Positions 22,348 through 35,167 of a DNA stretch of 60,000 bases are shown piece after piece. Numbering within the stretch: the stretch's first letter is position 1; every line of letters begins with the position of its first letter. The stretch spans positions 58,056,865-58,116,864 of the forward strand of contig CM055095.1 in the NCBI GenBank assembly GCA_029204225.1. The letters are read 5' to 3'. This DNA is from Diphasiastrum complanatum (Eukaryota; Streptophyta; Lycopodiopsida; Lycopodiales; Lycopodiaceae). The notes beneath the pieces are model-generated. The model was not told where the DNA came from and searched no databases. It saw only the letters and a list, made by a program, of their open reading frames with translations. A program made the position numbers and the translations under genes.

Positions 22348-22575
22348 TAACATCATCCCATTCATGTCAATAAATGAATAGAGAGGAAATTTTCTTTTAT
22401 AGTTCTTTTGATATGCTGCTGTATCGTGGAAGATAGAGAAAGCTCTTTCATTTTGAGCTAATATTGATATCTTTCATAACACATATGGGCAGATGAATGA
22501 AGGTTATGGGCATCTTGTTGATCAAATTTAAAGCTCTTCTAATATGCTTGAGTATAACCTTAAGGATATGTGATG

Positions 22576-22990
22576 TAACTAAGTTATATTGCAATATTGT
22601 GAATCATTACATCTTGTAGTTTTTTTTGAAGTAGCATTAAGCTCTTTGCTCATGTATCTTGTTGACAATTTGAACATACACAATAATGTAATGAGAACAT
22701 CCCCTCACCTCACTTCTAAAGCATTAGTCATGAAAACTGAGTGCAAGAACAAAACAAACAAGCCCACATCAATCAAAATTAATGTGCAATATAACTAAGT
22801 TATATTGCAATATTGTAAATCATTACATCTTGTAGTTTTGAAGTAGCATTAAGCTCTTTGCTCATGTATCTTGTTGACAATTTGAACATACACAATAATG
22901 TAATGAGAACATCCCCCCCCCTCACTTCTAAAGCATTAGTCATGAAAACTGAGTGCAAGAACAAAACAAACAAGCCCACATCAATTAAAA
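22576..22990. repeat. 216-bp tandem duplication upstream of LIL3
   Basis: Copy 1 starts taactaagttatattgcaat at 22576 and copy 2 starts with the same words at 22792. The copies are almost identical; the differences are a T-run (tttttttt versus tttt), a C-run (cccctcacctc versus cccccccctc) and few single changes, so the duplication looks young. Confidence 0.9.
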
Positions 22991-23477
22991 GACAGATAAT
23001 GTACAACCAAAAGCTCGTTATACATGTCTAGCATAAGCCAAGTAGGAAATAGGAGCAACTTAGCATCGTATCCAGTGCATAACATCAACTCATCTCTTGT
23101 GATCTACAATTACGAGCAAAGGGTAGCTATCCGTTATACATTCCACAATTGAACAAGAATTTCAAGAGAACTCGTCCGACCTACCATAGAGTCCGTGACT
23201 ATGCAACATTGAAGACACTCTCAAAAAGAGCTTGAGGATTAGACTAGTATGTCCTCATTTGTGTGGAGATTGGAATCAAACTCCTTGACATCAAGGAGAG
23301 GAAAGAAAGGTGTCATCATACTCAACACTTAATGAAGGGCATGTTGTTTGTGGAATAGGAGTTTGTTTTTGTGGATAGGATATAGAGGAAGTATATAAAT
23401 AGAAGGGAGTACTTTGGGGTTTAGTTGGGGGAGATTTGAGGAAAAAAGAGAGAGATAGCTTTGGAAGTGATGAGAGC

Positions 23478-25635
23478 ATGGCAATAGCAGCAGCTATGGC
23501 TACGCTCTTCCAATATGCAATTGCTGCTTCATCTCTGCTCCATCCTTCTTCTTCCTCCTCCTCCTCCTCCTTGCTCTCACCTCGTGCTGGCCTGATCAGG
23601 AAAACCCACCTCAAGCTGAAGCTAGCGGTGGCTGGGGATGATGCCAGGAGGCTAAGCAGCAGATTGATGGTGAAGGCTGAGGATGAGGGGAATGCAACAG
23701 CGGCAGCAGCAGTGAGCGAGCCTAGTGTTGTGGGTGAGGCAGCGACGGTGTTGACAAAGTCCAGGAAGCCGTCTCCGCTGCAGAGGGGGGGCACGCTAGC
23801 AGGGGAAGAGGCAGAGGAGAAGGAACCCAGCCCAGCTACTGTCGGGAAAAGCAAGCCTTTGGTGTCAGAGAGTTTGGGCAAGTTTGAGGATCCCAGATGG
23901 AGGAATGGCACCTGGGACATTCAGCAGTTCTCCAAAGACGGCAAGGTGAACTGGGATGCTGTCATTGATGCAGGTATTTCTGTTTTTTATATCTAAATTT
24001 CCTTGATTTGCCTGACACTGCATTGCTCCATTGGGATAGAATTGTTTCTCTTTTCCGTCTTCCCTGATCTGATCAGAGCTTTTTCTGCGGAAGATTTCAG
24101 CATTTTTTTTAATTCACTTTTTTAGTAGCCATCATGCTTTAGAAGTTTGATCCATCTTCTTGGTGGAGGTGTAGAAACAATTCGATCAGAGATTTGGGTG
24201 TAACATTAGAGCTGGGCTTAGAAACATGAGCATCCGCTTTGGACAAGTTGTATGTACTTCAACCATTTCCCCCATTGTAATGGACAATGGTTGTAACTGG
24301 AAATTCAATGTGCACGATAATTACTTCACTATGCAGGAAGATATGTGATCCCATGGGTTGATAATACCAAAAAGCACGATTTAGGAAGATAAATTGGTAA
24401 TTTCATTCTTATGTCCAAAAGTTTTCTCGTGAGAATGCTGTAGCTCTTACTTTTGTAAGCATGTGAGATTATTTTAAGTACAAGACCTTGCAATCAAGTA
24501 GGTTTTCATGTAGAAAAATGAGCCCTAATATACTCATGTGGCTTCCAATAGCTGTTCACAATGCGCATGCGTCAGAATCACACACTCTGGTTTAGGTCTA
24601 AGCCATATTTTGCAAGACCAATTATCGTGTATTGGTGGTTCATAGGCATGATAATAGATTAAAAAGGAGGACCATGATATATTATCATAGATGTTCTGTA
24701 GAACATCTTATCCATGGACGCGGTTCTGTAAGTTGCTGTCATGAACGAAGCCTCACAGTTCAGTTCTTTTCATACTTCATTTTTCATGGAATTATTGACC
24801 TAAAGCATAAATGAGTTGATTATTGTACAAATTATCTACTTATGCTCCAAATGCTATATATCTCATCAAGAATTTCTGCATGCCAGTTGCAACTCTTTTA
24901 CTTCAAACATGCACATTGTCAAATATGCCAAACCTAATAGGCTGGTGGTGACTTTTGGCAGAGGCATCAAGACGAAAATGCTTGGAGAAGAACCCAGAGG
25001 CCTCTAGTAATACTAATCCGGTCATATTTAATACTTCCATTGTTCCATGGTGGGCTTGGGTGAAACGCTTCCATTTGCAGGAGGCTGAGCTTTTAAATGG
25101 TTTGTGTTCTATCAAGAAGCATTTAAAGAACATTCGTGTTTACATCAGACATTTAGCTTCCTCAATTCTTTGCTATTGTCTGCAACAATGGTTCGTGCTT
25201 CTTTCTAATGTTTGTTGCTTTTAAGTGTTCTTAATGATAGAATCTGTTCATGTTGAAGCTGGCTCTCTGTATGCAGTGTACATTGGCCTTTTGCTCATTG
25301 GGCAAGTCTAATTGGATAAAACCCATGCAGGACGTGCGGCGATGATTGGGTTCTTTGCTGCTTATCTTGTGGACAGTACAACTGGTGTTGGACTTGTAGA
25401 TCAGACGAATAGCTTTCTGGGAAAGCTTCTTTTCTTTATTACCATTGCAGGTGTCTTCTTGATTCGTAAGAATGAAGATATAGATAATTTGAAGACCTTG
25501 GCAAAAGAATGGACATTCTATGATAAGCAGTGGCAAGCAACTTGGAAGGATGAGCAGCAGTTACCAGTTCCTGAGAAAGAAAATAAAGCTTCTGAGAAAG
25601 AGAATAAATTTTCTGAGAAAGAGAATGAATTGTGA
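23478..25635 (+). CDS. LIL3: Light-harvesting-like protein 3 (LIL3), chloroplast thylakoid
   Basis: Three exons, 23478-23973, 24962-25099 and 25331-25635 (GT-AG introns of 988 and 231 bp, both phase 1), give 312 residues. The N-terminus is Ala/Ser-rich with no early acidic residues, a typical chloroplast transit peptide. After an acidic linker comes the LIL3 core: [36 protein letters not shown] and [14 protein letters not shown], the chlorophyll-binding-like helix, followed by a second membrane helix (residues about 240-257) and R-K-N-E-D-I-D. In Arabidopsis, LIL3 binds chlorophyll pigments and anchors geranylgeranyl reductase in thylakoids, supporting chlorophyll and tocopherol synthesis. 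The C-terminus is odd: three copies of a 7-residue E-K-E-N unit. Frame and splice phases agree throughout. Confidence 0.93.
23974..24961 (+). other. LIL3 intron 1
   Basis: It starts gtattt after GATGCAG and ends ttttggcag before AGGCATCAAGACG. The long intron holds no open frame of note. Confidence 0.85.
25100..25330 (+). other. LIL3 intron 2
   Basis: It starts gtttgt after the E-L-L-N codons and ends acccatgcag before GACGTGCGGCG, splitting the glycine codon of the conserved N-G-R-A-A-M helix. Confidence 0.88.
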
Positions 25636-27680
25636 TTTGGACTTTCAAGCTGATCTTTTCATTCACCTAGATGCAAGTTTGCTTCAAGCTATCTTCCCTT
25701 GAGTTTTGTGTTTTTATCAAGTATATGCATATGACCAACTACAAACATCTTGATTAGTCACATGCCTAGCACTGACAGCATATCAGTGAGTGTAAAGTTG
25801 TAATGCAAGTGGCTAGAGGCAGAGTTTATGCTCGGTAATAGTGTAGCTTATATAATGAGCTCTTCATATGATTGGAGTGTTGAGGCCCGACTCTTTATAA
25901 AGGCTAGTAGTATATATAGTTTGTGGTGGCCACTTTGATAGAGAAATTGTGGTTAGCCTCAAGATTTTCTTACCTTGAAGTCATGGGTTTCATGTAATTA
26001 GCACCCCTTCCAGCCAAAGCCTCCGAAGTGTAACGACATTTCAATGTCTTTTATGATCCTCAAATTGGTTTAACCTTGAACGGTTCATCTTAGCATCTCA
26101 GGTCATCTAACAGAGGGGCCCTGTTCTTTGTGGACAACCTGGATCGACGTCTTACTATTTTCTCTGGTAAGAAAGAATCTGTATACCAATCTACAGCTGC
26201 CACTTTGCCAGTTTTTAAGAGGTGAAATATGGATGTGATTTTTCAGGCCCTGAAATGTGCATGCAAATGAAAATCCAATTAATTTTTCTATGTGAACATA
26301 GATATAGCACAATGCATTTGCATGCCATTTAGTTCAATTGTAATCCTTCAAATGCAGGAAACACCTCTATACAGCCACATTTTGAGACTATTGGGTGTTA
26401 AATGTTGGATTATCTGCTATTTTCCCTAGTCCTTTGTGAACGGCATCAAACCGACGAGCCATAGGTTAATACAAAATTGAAGCCATGGTGATCGTATGTA
26501 ACCTTATGTCAACATGATACATACTTTGATGATTGTTCTTCTTATATAAAGATTAGTGGCTTGGATTGAGGATTGCTTGTATTCAAAATTGTAGCTCCAA
26601 TCATTAACTTGAAGGAGAGTCAAACAACGTGACAAAGTGTTCAGGTAAATACTATCGTGCACGAACCATGAAATCATGAGTTTCAAATGCAAGAAAACCA
26701 TAAAAATAAGATTTGAGTGTTAGATTAGAATAAAATAAACATTGTTGTAGAAAATCAAGACTGATGATACTTTTTTAAGGAGTGATTGCAAGCTTCGATG
26801 GAAGCTTATCCTCTCCTAAGATTAGTTACCTTTCCCCATGGTTTAGGCTTCCAATCACCTTGATTTACCGACATTGCTTGTATCTAGTCACCAAGTCAAG
26901 AAGAATGTGCATGTTGTACCTATTTTATTACCTTGGGAAGATGGTCCATGGTTTCGTGAGGGTGCCCAAGTGTTAGCCCTTTAAATCTTGTTTGGTTTTT
27001 GGGAAACAAACGCCAAATAAACATCGAACAAATCTTGAAAGATTCTTGACCAAATAAAGTGCTCTTGAAATATGTTATGTTTCCTACATAATCCATTGTA
27101 GCTTTTATATCACAATTTTTATTGTGTAGGCTAAATAGTTTAACCCGGTACTTAGAATCATTCCTAGTTGAACTTTACATGTAAGGAAATTTCAGTTTCA
27201 CATTTGGTTATTCTTGTGCATTAAACTTGTGTCACAATACCCACTTTGATGTTCATTTTATTCGTGGTTATTGTGCTTATTATAAATCGTATTGTTGCTC
27301 AAAGGTATGATGAAAGCAAGGTAGGGCAAAGACAAAATGCTATTGACTCTTTGAAGTTAATAGCTTATATGATATACTTCACACTGGTAGACAATCGTAG
27401 GTTGTGCAAGCAACAACGTATTTTCAATTGTGTTGTCAATTACATTTAGCAAAATTTCGAGGGTTGTGAGGGTTGTGGGTGGAAGTATCGTTACTCCACC
27501 ATGCAGTAAGCCTCCACCACCCTTTGAATAGTGGGGGCCCATGATGGCAAACAAAGTCACAATCAAAACATAGTGCTTCATGGTTGCAACATACATCTCC
27601 TTTCTAAGTACCTTAGTACTCCAACATGTGGCATGTTGGTGCAACGCAAATCAAAACATATTGAAGTATAACAGCACTTC
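25636..27680. other. Intergenic, no gene recognised
   Basis: LIL3 3' flank and AT-rich sequence with random-looking short frames. Confidence 0.4.
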
Positions 27681-27683
27681 ATC

Positions 27684-27790
27684 AAAGAGAAACTTTAGAA
27701 TCCTGAAATTGAGCTTATCTATTGTCCTACACACTTTATTAAAGAGAAACTTTAGAATCATAAAATTGAGCTCATCTATTGTCCTACAGA
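27684..27790. repeat. 57-bp tandem repeat, two copies
   Basis: The stretch aaagagaaactttagaatc...ttgtcctaca starts at 27684 and again at 27741, with only a few changes between copies. Confidence 0.8.
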
Positions 27791-27897
27791 AGAGCAAGTT
27801 GCAAATATTCTTACTACGAGACTTAGTAATAATATATTTGAGAAGTTTGGAAAACTTCTAGGAGTAATCGATACCAAAATTAACATTAAAAGAGTGT

Positions 27898-28290
27898 GTT
27901 AGAATTAATTTGACCTAATGTTAATGGGCCATGCCAGTGAGCTATATTTAGGAGCCCATTTTATTTAGTTTAGTCATAGAATAGTTGTGCATGTAGTAGG
28001 ACACTATACATCTATTTTAGAATTCATTTTTTTGGTTTGGTAATAGACTTGGAAAACTACCAAGTATAGGATCCGAATTTAGGTCAAGCTTTTTGCTTTT
28101 GCTTAGGCTATTAGAGTCTATATAAGGAGGACTGGCTCCCCACTTCCCTCATTCCATTGTAGCGTATTTCAAACTTTCACCTTGTTGTTATGTGGGTGTG
28201 AATTGTGCTCATCATTCTATCACGAATTCCTAACCTCAACCAAAGGAGAGTAAGTTTTCTTTGCCAACTTGATGCAACTCTGGTTATCAC
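27898..28290 (+). repeat. Possible solo LTR
   Basis: It starts TGTTAGAATTAATTTG and contains a TATA-like tctatataagg near 28115 followed by a C/T-rich transcript-start-like stretch. The 3' edge is not clear and no partner LTR is seen. Confidence 0.35.
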
Positions 28291-28661
28291 ACTAAAGTAT
28301 TGTAAGAGTTTATTGTTCCATATGAAAATCATGTAAAATCCTTTTAAACAAATTGCCTTGCATGTTGCTCTTGTAGTAGCTGGTACTCTACCTTTGTAGA
28401 TGATTATGCAATGGTAGGTTGCTTGTTTGAACTCTGTTGTCAAGAAGAAGAGGGGTTCATCCACCTTCTTCCAAGTCGTGTGTAGTAGTATGGGGAGTAA
28501 GGCTCGATCCTAGGAGCCTTGGAGATGTTTTACACAACAAAAAAAAGCTTCAACTACTTCTACTTACAAGTAAAAGTTGCAATAAATCACAAAACATAAG
28601 CCACTAGCCTTAACTCTACCACTCTCTTTCCAATCTCTCCAACACACACACATACATAAAC

Positions 28662-28785
<124 letters not shown>

Positions 28786-29104
28786 AACTAGGTTTCCACA
28801 CCCTCCTACTCTGACTCTAACCACTACTAGTTAACCAAACATTTAGAGGCAAAGCACACACAACAAGTATTTACTTGCACAATTTGGATCACCACATAGA
28901 ACACAATAAATCCTTAAAGTGGGGGCATCCCACACGTGCTCACAGTAGTCCGTACTATACTTTTCAAATCCAAATAATCATGATTTTGGCCCCTCTTGAT
29001 GCCAAAATCCCTTGGAAGCTAGTCAAGATCCTCAACCACACTCAAAATCATGAATTTCACTCTCTAATCTTGATCATTGATGCATGAAGATCATACCTAA
29101 GGGT

Positions 29105-29843
29105 GGCTCTGATACCAAGTGAAGGTTTCACACGTGTGAAGAATTGCCCAACACCCACAATTGATCTTCTAAGGTAGTTGTGATTTCACATAGATCTATC
29201 ACATAGATTGCATCCTACAATCTTCCTAGATTGATTCTAAGGCAAGAGCACAATTTCATGCCTAATGAATCCACATTCAATTGGCACTCAAAGCAATCAA
29301 AATACATGAAAAAACTAAGTTATCAAAATGCTTTTAGAGAGAAAAATATTCTACTCTTAGGAAGAGAGATAAAATGAGTGAGCCCTCAAGTAGAGAGAGA
29401 ATATGAGGAAAAACAATGTGCATCACAAAGATTGCTTCTCAAAAACTTGTATGTACAATAAGAGAGCACTTCCATATAGGAGTAGCTCAAGATCTAGCAT
29501 GAGGAATGATTGAGAATGATTGGACCCCACTGATTGCCTTTCTATATCATGATTGAACCCCTAGATTTGCACCTCTCATCATGATTGGACCTCATAATTT
29601 TCACCTCACAATTTGATTAGGCCTCATGATGTGCACCACTAAACATGATTGGTCCACATTTAATGCACCTCTTAAAGTGATTGGCCTTGTGATCTATGCC
29701 TCTAAATATGATGGACCAAATAGATGCATTTCAATCCTAACATCATGTGACAAATGTCACTATCTCACTAGGTCTCAAGTTTGAGGCATATTGACTATTC
29801 AAACTCAACATAAATGAACTCAAATGATTAGGCCTACCCTTCA
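29105..29843 (-). mobile_element. LTR plus primer-binding site of a minus-strand copia-type element
   Basis: The plus-strand ggctctgatacca at 29105-29117 is the complement of the initiator-tRNA-Met primer site TGGTATCAGAGCC. Two bases further, at 29120, an LTR would end (minus strand ...CCTTCA), and a TGAAGG start fits at about 29843, giving matching TGAAGG/CCTTCA ends. The palindrome TTCACACGTGTGAA lies 7 bp inside the LTR end. No gag follows on the minus side; a (CT)n tract is there instead. The primer site is firm; the far LTR edge is tentative. Confidence 0.5.
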
Positions 29844-30339
29844 CACGTGGGAACTTGCTCCACACATGTGAGATTTACATATGTACATGAAAGTATAAAC
29901 TAATCAAGCTAGATCTTGCAAAATCTTCACATTTCATATAGTTTAATGATTAAGGAATTTTTGTTTATGCACTATTTATGAGTGCATGAAGCTCATTTAT
30001 GTGTTTAAGACTACATAAAATTCTCCAAGTATACTCTAAGGCTCTTAGGATACTCCCAATCTGGTTTCAAGATTTCATTGCATAACACATCATTTGAGAT
30101 TTTTACTTTGTACATGAGTTGTGTTTAATCTTTTAGAGATTTAAAATAATTGTCTAGGTCTTGTGCACTTTTAAACTTAACAATTGAGATTTGAATCCCT
30201 GGTCCAGAATTACTTGACTTTATATTCAGTAGTAGCTAGCCTACTAGCATCACCTATGCTTGTTGTCACTTGATCAAACCTATTACACCTCAACAATAAG
30301 CATGGAATAATACACACTACGGAGCTTGATTAAATTTTG

Positions 30340-30887
30340 GAGATCTAGATCCATGGTGGATTGATAGTGGAGCAAGTTCACGCATGACTTTTTACGAAGA
30401 GTATTTCACTTCTTTGTTGGCATATGGAGATGACAAGAGGGTGATCCAATGATGGTGAGTGTGCAATCAAACGGATTGGAACAATTCCATTTTCTCTCTC
30501 TACAAATAGGAATGTTCATTTGGAGGATGTTTTGCTCATTCCATCTATTACCAATAATTTACTTAGTGTGAGTCAATTGTTAAGTAAAGGCCTCAAAGTT
30601 GAGCTTGATGGAAATGCTTGTATGATCAAAAGCAAGGATATCTTGATTGCAAAAGGTAAAAGACAATTGAAGTTGTTCAAACTAGATGCTTGTGTTATTG
30701 CTAACCAAGTTGGATGTGTTGCAAGAGAGCAAATACCTATTCAAGAGGTTTGGCATCACATGATGGGACATCTCAACTTCAAGTCATTGGAGGTAATGGC
30801 TAGGAAGCAAGTTGTGATTGGTCTTCCCAAGTTCCTTAAAAAGTATCAATCATGTTTGTGAGTCTTGTGCTTTGTCAAAGTCACATA
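30340..30887 (+). pseudogene. Ty1/copia fragment C (protease to GAG-pre-integrase), same family as E
   Basis: It follows element E (41755-42310) closely: P-W-W-I-D-S-G-A-S-S, N-L-L-S-V-S-Q-L-L-S-K-G and V-W-H-H-M-M-G-H-L-N-F-K-S. A deletion near 30447 and later changes break the frame. It is cut at 30887 by the LTR of element B. Confidence 0.85.
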
Positions 30888-31653
30888 TGACAAAATTTCC
30901 AGCAAGTTCACACGTGTGGGAATGATCCATAAAGGTGATTGATCTTATTAAGCTTTATAATCAGCACAAAAAACTGATTCTAGATTGAATAGCAAGATCT
31001 AGTACAGAATTTAATGGCTTAACCACAATCTAGCGTGCTAAGAATCAGAGAACGATAGCTTTGATTACAAATGAGCAAAAGTACAAGAATTTAGTGTATG
31101 AGCATTAGCCTCAACACGAGTTAGAGAGAGAAAGAAAGAAATATTCAAGCAAATATTGGTGTAGATCCAAAATGGCATGGAATAGCTACAAAGCTTGGTT
31201 CTTCATCAAAGATTATGAGAATAGCTACACATATTTATGGAGTTTGAGGTAGCTCGAGGTAGAACCACATCCGTCCATCTTTCAATCACATCTAAAGTGA
31301 AAACTAGAGTCTAATGACATTTGTCACATCTCATGCATGTATCTCTACCTACTTTTACCAAGTGTCCTATTTCTAGCTAGAATTGTGTCCATTTCACTTT
31401 GTGAATGCCTTGCATGTCACCATGGATCACTTACAATAAATGCATGTGATATGCCACAAGTTTCTACAAGCATATTAATGCCATTTCTAAGTCTACAATC
31501 TTTATGCAAGTTGTATTCTACCAACTAGACTTATGAAACCCATATAGCTCGAGTAGGCCAAATTTGGCATTTACATTATAAAACAAAGTGCTTGCATAGT
31601 AAAAAGTTTGTAGCAAGCCTAAAGTCAAGATAGATGATTTTTCAATTTCAACA
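30888..31653 (-). repeat. 3' LTR of copia element B
   Basis: On the minus strand it begins TGTTGAAATTGAAAAATC after a purine-rich tract (tttttaggagga) and ends GGAAATTTTGTCA, so it has TG...CA ends and is 766 bp long. CACACGTGTG occurs at 30909-30918, 21 bp from its 3' end. An inverted copy of its last 155 bp is at 34838-34992. Confidence 0.75.
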
Positions 31654-34600
31654 ATCCTCCTAAAAACAATCTTAGAACATGGATCTTCGTATTATACCAA
31701 GATTGGCTCTATGCTTGATGAAGGAATTCTTGCTCAAAGGTTTGGTGAGCAAATCTGCAATTCAAGATGATGTGTCGATGTGCTCCAAGTAGATTTCCCC
31801 TTCAATGAGCTTCTCTCTCACGAAGTGATGTGCAACCTCGATGTGTTTGCTCCTTGCATGAAATATCAGATTGTTGGCAAGGGCTTGTGCTGATCATAGG
31901 TAGATTATCTTCCATGATTATCTTTAGATCCACTAACAACCTCTTGATCCAAAGCACTTCCTTTGTTGTAGTAGTGAGTGCCTTATATTCAGCTTCACAA
32001 GATGAGAGTGATATAGTATCTTGCTTTTTGGAAAGCCAAGATATCAAGTTTCCTCCAAGATATATGACATAAGCACTTGTAGATTTTTTATCTGCTTTAT
32101 TACTTGCAATATCCGAGTCAGAATAGCCAATTATAGAAAGATCTTCACTTTTATATAACAAACCATAATCAAAAGTTGAAGATATGTATCTAAGTACTCT
32201 CTTGGCCATTTTCCAATGCTGAATAGTAGGATTTTGCATAGCTTGGCTCAACTTATGAACACTAAAACTTATATCAGGCCTAGTTATAGTGAGCCAAATT
32301 AAGGAGCCTATAAGACTCCTAAAAAGAATGATGGCCATGAAGGATCTTTCATCACCTTTGTTAGGGTCTTTTACAATTTGCTCCATAGGAGTTTCTATAC
32401 TCTTACAATCTAGCATATTGAACTTTTTTAACATTGAAAAAGCATACTTGGATTGACATACAAAAGTTTTTTCATTATGGAAGTCAATCTCTAATCCTAA
32501 CATGTAATGAATTTTTCCAAGATCTTGCATCTTGAACTCTTTTCCAAGTGCAACTTTGGTCTCCTCAACTAACTTGATACAACTTCCTGTTAGAATAATA
32601 TCATCAACATAAATGAGAAGTATGACAATATCTCTATCATAAAACTTGATATATAAGGAAGGATCATAGTTACTAAGATTAAATTCTAGTGACTCAAGAA
32701 AGGTGTTAAGTTGAGAATACCATGACCTTGGAGCTTGCTTTAGTCCATAGAGACTTTTGAAGAGCAAGCAAACTTTGTTTTTGTCTTGGATAAACCCTAT
32801 AGGTTGATCCATATAAATCTCTTCTTCTAGATATCCATTTAAAAATGCATTAGAGACATCTAGTTGAAAAACTTGCCAATTGAAAAAATATGCAATAGAG
32901 ATTATGATTCTAATTGATACCATCTTTGCAACTAGAGCAAAAGTCTCCTCATAATCAGTTCCATAAACTTGAGCAGAACCCTTTGCACAAAGTCTTGCCT
33001 TGTACTTGTTAATTGTGCCATCTTGATTATATTTGACTCAAAAAACCCATTTGCAACCAATGGTGTGCTTGTTTGATGGAAGATCCACAAGCTCCCATGT
33101 TTTGTTGGCCATCAAGCATCATATTCCTCCTTTATGGCTAGAAACCATTCCTTCGAGTTGAGTGCATTATATACATCCTTTGGCTCCTCATGTGAAATGA
33201 AATAAGCACAACTGAGTGGAGTTGAGTTCCACTTGCTTGCCTTTATCTTCATATGTAAGCCTCCTAGGCTCGGATCTTTCTCTTTGAGATCTCCTTCGTG
33301 AAAAGATTCGAGGTGACTCCTCCTCAATTCTTGGCCCCATCTCTCCATGAGTCTTCAAGGGCGATGATCGGAGAATCTTTAAACTCGGCCTCCTCAAGGA
33401 TCTACTTTTTATTCTCATGGAATATAACATCTCTACTCTCAATTGTAGTTGAGGTAGAGGGAACATAAATTTTGTAAGCCTTCTTGTTGGATGAATATCC
33501 AACCATGATCCCTTTGATATAATTAGGATCATCTCTTTTCCTTGTTTCCAAGGGTACATGAACAAAGCAAGCACATCCAAAAACTCTAAGGTGATCTACC
33601 TTAGGTTTCTTCTTAAACAAGACTTCATATGGTGATTTTCTTGCAAGTGCATTGTGAGGTAATCTATTGCCCCAATATTCAATAGGCAAAGAAGTTTCAA
33701 CTCGGATTGCTTTAGCACATTCACATAGAAATTGATTTTTTCTTTCAGCAACTCCATTTTGAGATGGAGAATAAGCACAAGAAAACTCTCTCTTTATTCC
33801 TTCACCCTCACAATAGTCATAGAACTTGTTGGAGATGTATTCACCTCCTCCATCACATCTTAAAGCTTTAACTTTGAATGAAAACTATTTCTCAACATAA
33901 GCTTTGAAGACTAGGAAGTGATCAAATACCATAGCTTTTGAAGAAAGTAGATACAACCAAGTACATCTTGTAAAGTCATCAATAAAGGTGACAAAACATG
34001 CTGCACCACTAATACTTTTAGAAGAAGAAAAATGAACATTCGAGTGGATTAGCTCCAAAGGACGAGTAGTCTTGATAAAAGACTTTTGATATGGCTTTCT
34101 ATGTGATTTTGCAATAGCACAAGCCTCATAAGGCTTGATATCCTTGGAAAGTGATCTTGGAAGGCCAATAGCCTTTGCATTCTTGATCATAGAAAACATA
34201 GACTTAAAGTTAGAATGCTCCAACTTTCTATGCCATAATTCCTCCTTAGATAAAAGAGCAACTTCACAAAAGTTTGCATTTTCATAAGAATTCAATTTAA
34301 AGATTCCACCATATCTAGATCCATTAGCTAGGACCTCATCATTTTTCTTGATAAAGCAAATATTGGAGTTGAACTTTACATCACAACCACTATCAAGCAA
34401 CTTTCCAACACCAATCAAGTTCTTTGTAAGCTTAGGAACAAAAAGAACATTGGAAAGTGAAAGAACTTTAGAAGAAGCAAGTTTCAATGGAATGTTGCCA
34501 ATTCCTTCAATAGAGTACTCATGATCATTTGCAGTATAAATAGATCTTTCAAGTCCTTTGTAAGGTACAATAGAGTCAAAAGACTACTTTGAACAGCACA

Positions 34601-34837
34601 TATGTGAAGAAGCTCCACTATCTATGTACCAAGCTCCATCTTTCTTGAAAGGTGATGAAGAAAAGCTTGACACCATGAGTGATCCTTCTCCATCACTTGC
34701 AATAAAATCTTCTTCAATCTCTTTGGAGAGATTTGCTTGCTTGAGTTGGTTTTTCTTTTTGAAGCAATTAGAGGCATAGTGCCCTTTCTTGCCACAGAAG
34801 AAACACTTGACTTTCTTCTTTTTATCATTCTCTGATT
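31654..34837 (-). pseudogene. Ty1/copia element B, gag zinc knuckle to RNase H
   Basis: In minus-strand order: a C-F-F-C-G-K-K-G-H zinc knuckle (about 34800), protease with a D-S-G-A-S-S site, GAG-pre-integrase (33885-34487: E-E-L-W-H-R-K-L, F-I-D-D-F-T-R), integrase pieces (33402-33778), reverse transcriptase (31802-33050: V-S-N-A-F-L-N-G, Y-G-L-K-Q-A-P-R, Y-V-D-D-I-I-L-T-G) and RNase H (S-S-C-E-A-E-Y). Stops and frameshifts occur, for example near 33030 and 33110. The gag N-terminus and 5' LTR are missing: the element is cut at 34837 and joined to an inverted LTR end. It is not functional. Confidence 0.85.
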
Positions 34838-34992
34838 CTTAGCATGCTAGATTGTGGTTAAGCCATTAAATTCTGTACTAGATCTTGCTATTCAATCTAG
34901 AATCAGTTTTTTGTGCTAATCGTAAAGCTTAATAAGATCAATCACCTTTGTGGATCATTCTCACACGTGTGAACTTGCTGGAAATTTTGTCA
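34838..34992 (+). repeat. LTR 3' end in plus orientation (inverted relative to B)
   Basis: It matches the minus strand of 30888-31055, ends ...GGAAATTTTGTCA and contains TCACACGTGTGA at 34961-34972. It is followed directly by a primer-binding site, so it is a true LTR 3' end, truncated on its left side. Confidence 0.8.
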
Positions 34993-35005
34993 TGGTATCA
35001 GAGCC
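34993..35005 (+). promoter_or_regulatory. Primer-binding site (tRNA-iMet)
   Basis: TGGTATCAGAGCC immediately follows the LTR end at 34992, the standard Ty1/copia priming site in plants. Confidence 0.85.
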
Positions 35006-35033
35006 AAATTAAGCTTTGCATGCTATAATCTTT

Positions 35034-35167
35034 GATTGTTCAAGAATTTGAGAGCATAGCTGATATCTTAACCAAACCTTTGGCTAAAGATTCATTTTTC
35101 AAGTTAAGAAATGCTCTTGGGTTTGTAGATATGTGTACATTAGACTTGCCAAGTTAGAAGCAAGGAG
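35034..35167 (+). pseudogene. Copia remnant D: RNase H tail and polypurine tract
   Basis: It encodes an A-D-I-L-T-K-P-L-A-K-x-x-F-F-K-L-R tail followed by a purine tract (gaagcaaggag) and an LTR start. Only about 30 bp separate the primer site from the RNase H end, so nearly all of gag-pol has been deleted. Confidence 0.75.
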
